Below are positions 58,370 through 64,000 of a DNA stretch of 64,000 nucleotides, in pieces; position 1 is the first letter of the stretch; every line of letters begins with the position of its first letter. This DNA is from Spartinivicinus ruber (GTDB lineage Bacteria; Pseudomonadota; Gammaproteobacteria; Pseudomonadales; Zooshikellaceae), in assembly GCF_011009015.1 (NCBI RefSeq), contig NZ_CP048878.1, positions 3,378,354 to 3,442,353 on the forward strand, written 5' to 3'. The notes below the pieces were generated by a model that was not told where the DNA came from, did not search any database, and was given only the letters and a program-made list of their open reading frames with translations. Position numbers and translations under genes: made by a program.

Positions 58370-58861
58370 ATGCCAATCCACTACAAAACAGTATCTGTAA
58401 AAGAACCAGATAAATTTACCTGCGACAAGTGCTCTAAAATATATGAAATGCACACTTGTGTCCGTATTAAGCATACCTTTGGCTATGATGCCCCACCAGA
58501 GTGGGATATGAAAGCTATTGATATTTCACTGTGTGAAACATGCCTGATTGACATAGGCACCTTTATGAAGATTATTCAAGGTCAAGCTAATGATCATAGC
58601 GAACATAAAGGCTCTGAAAGACTATCTCATGCCCTTGAATGTGCAAGTTCATTTTCTGATGAACCACCCAACTTTGATAGTCACCCAGACAATGGAAAGT
58701 ACGGCTTTTGGAAGGTTGTAGGGATGCGTCACCAAGCACTTGTTCAAACAGATCATGCGCAAAAGGCTCGAGAGCTCGCAGTCAATATCGTTAATGATTG
58801 GGAGCTTTGCAGTATAGAGTACCTTGGCCCTCACCTGCCAAAACTAATGAGCATTGTTTAG
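58370..58861 (+). CDS. Small CxxC protein of unknown function
   Basis: I do not recognise this 163-residue protein. It has two CxxC knuckles (CDKC at residues 18-21 and CETC at about 57-60), a layout that could bind one zinc ion as a zinc ribbon. The rest is rich in acidic and His residues, with PDNGKYGFWKVVGMRHQAL in the middle. AGAGGAA lies upstream as a ribosome site. It is between the antitoxin and the restriction gene, in an accessory region. Confidence 0.7.
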   Translation: MPIHYKTVSVKEPDKFTCDKCSKIYEMHTCVRIKHTFGYDAPPEWDMKAIDISLCETCLIDIGTFMKIIQGQANDHSEHKGSERLSHALECASSFSDEPPNFDSHPDNGKYGFWKVVGMRHQALVQTDHAQKARELAVNIVNDWELCSIEYLGPHLPKLMSIV

Positions 58862-59406
58862 CTATTAACTTGCTACTACCATTCCTTTGAGTGCATTTCT
58901 GCAAGGACTGTTGCTTATCGCCATTTTCAAACAAATATTTTGCCTTACTTCGAGACATCCTGAGAGCACAAGCATTCAAAGTAAATACTACCAAACACGG
59001 TATCAGTATTGTGCATAAAAAGCTCATTAGCAGGATAGGCAGATCGATTTATACGGCTGAACTGATGTATGGGAAACTTTCCAGCTCTTGACTCAAAACC
59101 ATTAATACGTTTATTGGACATTTTGAAAGCGAAGTCAGGTTCTACTATTTTTCTGGTAAACAGCAAAATATAGATCATCTTGGGCATATCATTTTCTAAT
59201 TCTAACGATAGTTTGATCTAAGCTTTAGGTAGTTTGTTTCCCTGCAGTATGAAAAGGAGTTTACTTTCTTTGTGTCATCTAAAATAGCAAAAAGCTTGCT
59301 CGACACTAGAAAGTACATCATTGGCAACAACGATGATTCTCTTGATTCAGCAATTCTTAATCAGTCTGATATCAACTGTTGATAGGATTTTTAAGGCAGG
59401 ATGCCC
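58862..59406. other. Gap before the restriction-modification gene
   Basis: This 545-base stretch has short open frames on both strands (up to 80 codons), none of which has a recognisable family or ribosome site. It may be a remnant of lost genes. It should hold the promoter of the restriction-modification gene. Confidence 0.45.
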
Positions 59407-62400
59407 ATGGGTTCAGCATTAAATCGCTTGTTAGAAACCTACCGTTCACATGCTAAAACGCCGCGTGAGCTAGGTAGTTACTTTGAAAGTATTTCCAAAG
59501 CCTATTTAGAAAACGATGATATCCAGAGGCAGCTGTACAGTAAAATCTGGAGATATGCCGACTGGGCCGCAGAGCAGGGACTCAGCAAGGCAGATACTGG
59601 GATTGATTTGGTTGCACAAATGGCTGATGATGCTGGCTTGTGTGCTATCCAGTGCAAGTTTTACGATAAAGATTATCGTCTTCAAAGAAAAGATCTTGAC
59701 TCATTTTTCTCTGCTTCAGGTAAAAAGCCATTTTCCCGTCGTATTGTCATTGATACAACGCTAGGTGATTTAGGTAAAAATGCTCAAAGTGCCTTTGAGG
59801 GACAGCAAATAGAAACCTTGAGGATTGGGCTTTCTGCCTTAGAAGAAAGTCGCATCGATTGGTTGACATTTGTATCTGATGATGAAGTAAGGCTATGCCC
59901 TAAAAAACAGATACTTCCACATCAAAAAGAAGCATTGAAAGCCGTTAAAGCTGGGTTAGCAACCACCTCTCGTGGCAAGCTGATCATGGCCTGTGGGACA
60001 GGAAAGACCTTTACAGGCCTCAAAATAGCCGAGAACCTTGCGGGATTGGGCAAGCGGGTTCTATTTTTGGTACCTTCACTGTCCTTGATGTCCCAAACCG
60101 TAACCAAGTGGACCAATGATACTGTATTAGCATTGCGTTCCTTCGCTGTGTGCTCTGATACTCAGGTTGGCAAGCGCCGGAAGGAAGATGTGGCAGACTT
60201 GGAAAAGCAAGATTTGGTTTTTCCTGCCACAACTCACGCGGAGACATTGGCTAAAAAAGCCAGCTCTGATGCTCCAGACAAAATGACCGTTGTATTTTCC
60301 ACTTACCAATCTATCCAAGCAATCTCTGATGCCCAGTTGCTCTATGGCCTGCCTGAGTTTGACTTGATTATATGTGATGAAGCACACCGCACCACCGGCG
60401 CAACCCTTATGGGGGAGGCAGAATCCAGTTTTGTTAAGGTCCATAACCAAGACTTTATCCAGGGTAAAAAGCGCCTCTATATGACGGCCACTCCACGTAT
60501 TTTTGGAGATGCAGCCAAAGTTAAAGCTAACGAGGCCGCTGCAGTGCTTTGTTCGATGGATGACACAGCACTCTTTGGAGAAAAGCTATTCGAGCTTACT
60601 TTTTCCCAGGCTGTGCAGACCAACCTCTTGAGTGACTATAAAGTGGTTGTCTTAGCTGTGGACGAGGGTTTGGTGAGCCAAAATGTTCAGCGGCGTTTAG
60701 CTTCAGAAGACAATGAACTGAAGCTAGACGATGCCACCAAAATCATTGGGTGTTACAAAGCTTTGGCCAAGAAGAATTTGGCCTCAGATATAGAGGATGA
60801 CGTCCAGCCTATGCGTCGTGCTCTTGCCTTCTGTAGGGATATTAAAAGCTCAAAATTGATCGAAAGTGAGTTTGGCAAGGTAGTTGAGGAATATCTTAAT
60901 CATCATCCGGATCAGGTGCAGGACTTGCGATGTGGAGTTCGTCATGTGGACGGCACCTTCAATACCAAGGCTCGCAATCAACAACTTGAATGGCTCAAGG
61001 AGAATACTGAAAAACAGGAAGCCCGCCTTCTCACGAATGCGCGTTGTCTTTCTGAAGGTGTGGATGTACCAGAACTAGATGCCATCATTTTTATGCATCC
61101 CCGTAAGTCACAGATTGATGTGGTGCAATCAGTGGGACGTGTAATGCGAAAAGCGGAAGGCAAGGAAATGGGGTATGTTATTTTGCCCGTTGGTATTCCC
61201 GCTGGTGTTGAGCCAGAAGAAGCCCTTAATAATAACGAAAAATATGAAGTCATCTGGCAGATACTCAATGCTTTGCGTGCCCATGATGATCGCTTTGATG
61301 CCATGATTAACAAAGCGGGATTGGGGGAGGATGTGAGCTCTAACATTCAAATTGTTGGTATTTCCAGTGAGGAATCTACGGCCACCACGGCTGTGGTACA
61401 GGAACTTCCTAGTCGTAACCAGCAAGAAGAGAAACGGATTAATATTGGAGGTTCAAACCATTATGAAACTGAGGGGGATGGCAAGTCTGTTGTAGATGTA
61501 AGAGGTCCCCAGCAATTTAGCTTTATTTTTGATGAGCTTTCCAAGGCCGTCATGGCGAAGATTGTTAAGAAATGCGGTACTCGCCTTTATTGGGAAGACT
61601 GGGCCAAGGATATTGCCAAGATTGCACAAGCTCATGTCACTCGTATAGCGACTGTGGTAGAACAGCTTGGTACTAAAGAGCGTAATGCATTCGAAAAGCT
61701 TTTGGAGGAGTTGCGTGATGATCTCAATGACAGCATCACCGAAGCTGAAGCAATTGAAATGCTGGCACAACATCTCATCACCAAACCTGTGTTTGATGTG
61801 TTGTTTGAAGGCCATAGTTTTACTCAAGAAAATCCTGTATCAAAAGCGATCCAGGGAGTTCTGGATGTGCTGGAAGAACAGCATCTGGAGAAAGAATCTC
61901 AGTCTCTGAAAAAGTTCTACGACAGCGTTAAACAACGAGCACAAGGTGTAGAAACCATTCAAGGCAAACAGCATCTAGTGGTAGAGCTCTACAACAAATT
62001 TTTCCGCAAAGCTTTTCCCCTCATGGCTAATAGACTGGGTATTGTTTACACCCCAGTTGAAGTAGTGGACTTCATTATTCATTCCGTTAATGACGTATTA
62101 AAAGATGAGTTTGGGCTGACATTGGGCAGTAAAGGAGTCCATATACTTGATCCTTTTACCGGTACTGGTACTTTCATCACGCGTCTCATGCAATCCGGGC
62201 TGATAACCCTTGAAGAGCTAGTTTACAAGTACACTCATGAGATACATGCCAACGAAATTGTGCTATTGGCCTATTATATTGCAGCCATTAACATTGAGGC
62301 AGTCTATCACGATCTTTCAGCGGGCGAATACGTGCCTTTCAAGGGGATTTGCCTCACTGATACCTTTCACATGCATGAAAAAGAGGATTTAATATCCCAC

Positions 62401-64000
62401 CTGATGGCTGATAACTCTGGTCGTCGTAAGCGTCAGAAGAAACTGGATATTAAGGTGATTATGAGTAATCCACCCTACTCCTCTGGTCAAAAAAGGCAGA
62501 ATGATAATAATTCCAACATTCCTTATCATGAATTAGATGAAAGCATTCGATCGACTTATGCACAAAAATCAAGGTCAGGACTTCATAAATATTTATATGA
62601 TAGTTACATCCGAGCAATCCGCTGGGGAAGTGACCGCTTAGGCAAGAGTGGTGTTATGGCCTATGTATCTGGTAATGCTTGGATAGAACGGTCCTTTGCA
62701 GATGGAATGCGTAAATGCTTGGCTAATGAATTTACTAAGATCTACGTTTTTAATCTGCGCGGCGATATTCGAAAAAATATGTTAAGTAAGGGAAGAGCTA
62801 AAGAAGGAAGTAACATCTTTGGTTCTTCAAGTATGACAGGCATAGTGATTACCTTGCTCATTAAAAACCCCAATGCGACTTCATTTGGAAACATCTTTTA
62901 TTATGATATTGGGGAGGATCTAAATAGTAAAGAAAAATTAGCGCTCATAAGCAGTTTTGTCAGTATTAATGGTATTACTGAAAAAAAAGCTTGGCGAACT
63001 ATTACTCCAGATGACTATGGTGACTGGTTAAACCAGAGGGATAAAAGTTTTGACGAATTTATTTCCCTTGGAGATAAGAAAAATAAAACTACTGCTACAG
63101 TATTTGAAAACTATTCTCTAGGTGTTGTCACCAACCGTGATGCATGGTGTTATAATGCTTCAAAAAGCGAGTTATCCAGAAATATCAGTCGTATGATTAA
63201 TTATTATAACTCAGAAGTTGATCGTTACCTTGCTGAGACACTTGGTCAGAAACAGATTAAAATCGACGATTTTGTTCACAGTGATGCGAAGAAAATAAGC
63301 TGGTCCCGGTCACTAAAAGGAGATTTGAAAAAAAGAAAACTTTTAGAGTTTCAAGCAGAATGCCTAGTTCAAAGTTCCTATAGGCCTTTTAGCAAACAGT
63401 GGGTTTATTTTAACCGCCAATTAAATGAAATGGTTTGTCAAATACCTCAAATTTTTCCAAAGGCCGAGATTGATAACAGAGTGATTATTGTAACAGGAGT
63501 CGGTGCCAGATCGGGTTTTTCTGTACTGATGATAAATACGCTCCCAAATCTTCACACAATGGACACTGGTCAGTGTTTTCCCCTAAAACTCTACGAGCCT
63601 GTTAAAAAAAATGCAACTATCGATTTGGTTTCCAAAGAATCAAGTCTTCTTGATGAATACACAATGAGAGATGGTATTTCGGATGCAGGGCTTTCTCATT
63701 TCCAAATAGCTTATCCAGGCGAAAAAATTCGAAAAGAGGATATTTTTTATTACCTCTATGGACTGCTTCATTCCGAAGATTATTATAATCGTTATGCCAA
63801 CAATATTTCCAAGCAGTTACCTCGTATCCCCTGTGTGAAAAAAGCAGAAAATTTTTGGGCTTTTGCTAAAGCAGGAAAAGCTCTAGCTGAGCTACATGTT
63901 AACTATGAAACCGTTGAACCTTATCCTGTTGAATATAAAGGTGGGCGTTTGCTTTGGGATGAGTTAACTAAGGATGATTTCTGTGTGGACAAAAAATGGA
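59407..64000 (+). CDS. Single-chain restriction-modification enzyme (nuclease, helicase, N6-adenine methyltransferase), Type ISP-like, partial at 3' end
   Basis: One frame is open from ATG 59407 (AAGGCAGG site 6 bases upstream) to the window end, 1531 codons, with no stop. Domains in order: an Mrr-like nuclease with Asp63/Asp67 and Gln82-x-Lys84; a superfamily 2 translocase with ACGTGKT (195-201), DEAH (324-327) and a TATPR motif; a gamma-type methyltransferase with DPFTGTGTF (914) and NPPYS (1021); then a specificity domain. This is the order of Type ISP enzymes such as LlaGI (about 1570 residues). It would cut foreign DNA and protect host DNA without other subunits. Confidence 0.92.
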   Translation, partial: MGSALNRLLETYRSHAKTPRELGSYFESISKAYLENDDIQRQLYSKIWRYADWAAEQGLSKADTGIDLVAQMADDAGLCAIQCKFYDKDYRLQRKDLDSFFSASGKKPFSRRIVIDTTLGDLGKNAQSAFEGQQIETLRIGLSALEESRIDWLTFVSDDEVRLCPKKQILPHQKEALKAVKAGLATTSRGKLIMACGTGKTFTGLKIAENLAGLGKRVLFLVPSLSLMSQTVTKWTNDTVLALRSFAVCSDTQVGKRRKEDVADLEKQDLVFPATTHAETLAKKASSDAPDKMTVVFSTYQSIQAISDAQLLYGLPEFDLIICDEAHRTTGATLMGEAESSFVKVHNQDFIQGKKRLYMTATPRIFGDAAKVKANEAAAVLCSMDDTALFGEKLFELTFSQAVQTNLLSDYKVVVLAVDEGLVSQNVQRRLASEDNELKLDDATKIIGCYKALAKKNLASDIEDDVQPMRRALAFCRDIKSSKLIESEFGKVVEEYLNHHPDQVQDLRCGVRHVDGTFNTKARNQQLEWLKENTEKQEARLLTNARCLSEGVDVPELDAIIFMHPRKSQIDVVQSVGRVMRKAEGKEMGYVILPVGIPAGVEPEEALNNNEKYEVIWQILNALRAHDDRFDAMINKAGLGEDVSSNIQIVGISSEESTATTAVVQELPSRNQQEEKRINIGGSNHYETEGDGKSVVDVRGPQQFSFIFDELSKAVMAKIVKKCGTRLYWEDWAKDIAKIAQAHVTRIATVVEQLGTKERNAFEKLLEELRDDLNDSITEAEAIEMLAQHLITKPVFDVLFEGHSFTQENPVSKAIQGVLDVLEEQHLEKESQSLKKFYDSVKQRAQGVETIQGKQHLVVELYNKFFRKAFPLMANRLGIVYTPVEVVDFIIHSVNDVLKDEFGLTLGSKGVHILDPFTGTGTFITRLMQSGLITLEELVYKYTHEIHANEIVLLAYYIAAINIEAVYHDLSAGEYVPFKGICLTDTFHMHEKEDLISHLMADNSGRRKRQKKLDIKVIMSNPPYSSGQKRQNDNNSNIPYHELDESIRSTYAQKSRSGLHKYLYDSYIRAIRWGSDRLGKSGVMAYVSGNAWIERSFADGMRKCLANEFTKIYVFNLRGDIRKNMLSKGRAKEGSNIFGSSSMTGIVITLLIKNPNATSFGNIFYYDIGEDLNSKEKLALISSFVSINGITEKKAWRTITPDDYGDWLNQRDKSFDEFISLGDKKNKTTATVFENYSLGVVTNRDAWCYNASKSELSRNISRMINYYNSEVDRYLAETLGQKQIKIDDFVHSDAKKISWSRSLKGDLKKRKLLEFQAECLVQSSYRPFSKQWVYFNRQLNEMVCQIPQIFPKAEIDNRVIIVTGVGARSGFSVLMINTLPNLHTMDTGQCFPLKLYEPVKKNATIDLVSKESSLLDEYTMRDGISDAGLSHFQIAYPGEKIRKEDIFYYLYGLLHSEDYYNRYANNISKQLPRIPCVKKAENFWAFAKAGKALAELHVNYETVEPYPVEYKGGRLLWDELTKDDFCVDKKW

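Noticed and set aside
58791-59187. Leftward frames of 78 and 80 codons, one with a lipobox-like start
   Set aside because: They overlap each other in different frames, have no clear ribosome site or family match, and one overlaps the CxxC gene. Kept only as a hint of decayed DNA.
59922-61827. Several leftward frames of 64-124 codons opposite the restriction gene
   Set aside because: They are shadows of the long rightward frame, which carries clear nuclease, helicase and methyltransferase motifs.

Overview
The window is a piece of a gammaproteobacterial chromosome, most likely from a marine Oceanospirillales-type bacterium. The reasons are a Na+-translocating NADH:quinone reductase operon, a moderate-to-low GC content, and a gene order that from memory follows the tmk-to-mfd block of Pseudomonas aeruginosa (PA2961 to PA3003) almost gene for gene. 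The genus cannot be fixed from the sequence alone. No rRNA, tRNA or CRISPR array was seen.

Bases 1-11,900 run mainly leftward. They hold a replication and cell-wall group (holB fragment, tmk, mltG, pabC), the fatty-acid and phospholipid cluster (fabF, acpP, fabG, fabD, plsX, rpmF, yceD), and then maf (rightward), sppA, a HAD phosphatase and rluC. The rne gene (12.6-15.3 kb) reads rightward behind a long leader. A leftward envelope operon follows (comEC, exbB, exbD, lpxK, a Trm112-like gene, kdsB, a low-molecular-weight phosphatase, murB). Next come lolC-lolD, a PilZ protein, a GDPD phosphodiesterase and the soluble transhydrogenase sthA. The complete nqrABCDEF-apbE-nqrM operon encodes the sodium pump together with its flavin transferase and its iron-site maturation factor. 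A long-form GAPDH, a DUF389 membrane protein, an unrecognised secreted protein, a short FimV-like protein, mfd, a CsiV-like gene, TRAP transporter permeases and a periplasmic binding protein complete the core part, up to about 49.4 kb.

From 49.4 kb to the end the window is accessory DNA. A topB (topoisomerase III) gene with a near-consensus LexA box at its start is cut off after codon 106, inside its DPDR motif. A 6.0-kb AT-rich element follows. It carries three tyrosine-recombinase-family genes and a small helix-turn-helix/coiled-coil gene in one tightly packed operon. The element ends in a second, divergent copy of the topB 5' part that reads into a full-length topB, so the target gene appears to be repaired by the element. 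The same 12-bp core with one mismatch sits at both topB copies and marks the probable attachment sites. In this arrangement the recombinase operon lies directly downstream of the LexA-controlled topB promoter. This is the most interesting system in the window: a gene-restoring integrative element possibly under SOS control, related to Tn554-like or 'gamma-mobile-trio' recombinase sets.

Right of topB lie an orphan Phd/YefM antitoxin, a strong 18-bp hairpin, a small CxxC protein, degenerate DNA, and a giant single-chain restriction-modification protein (nuclease, helicase and N6-adenine methyltransferase; Type ISP-like) that runs off the window end.
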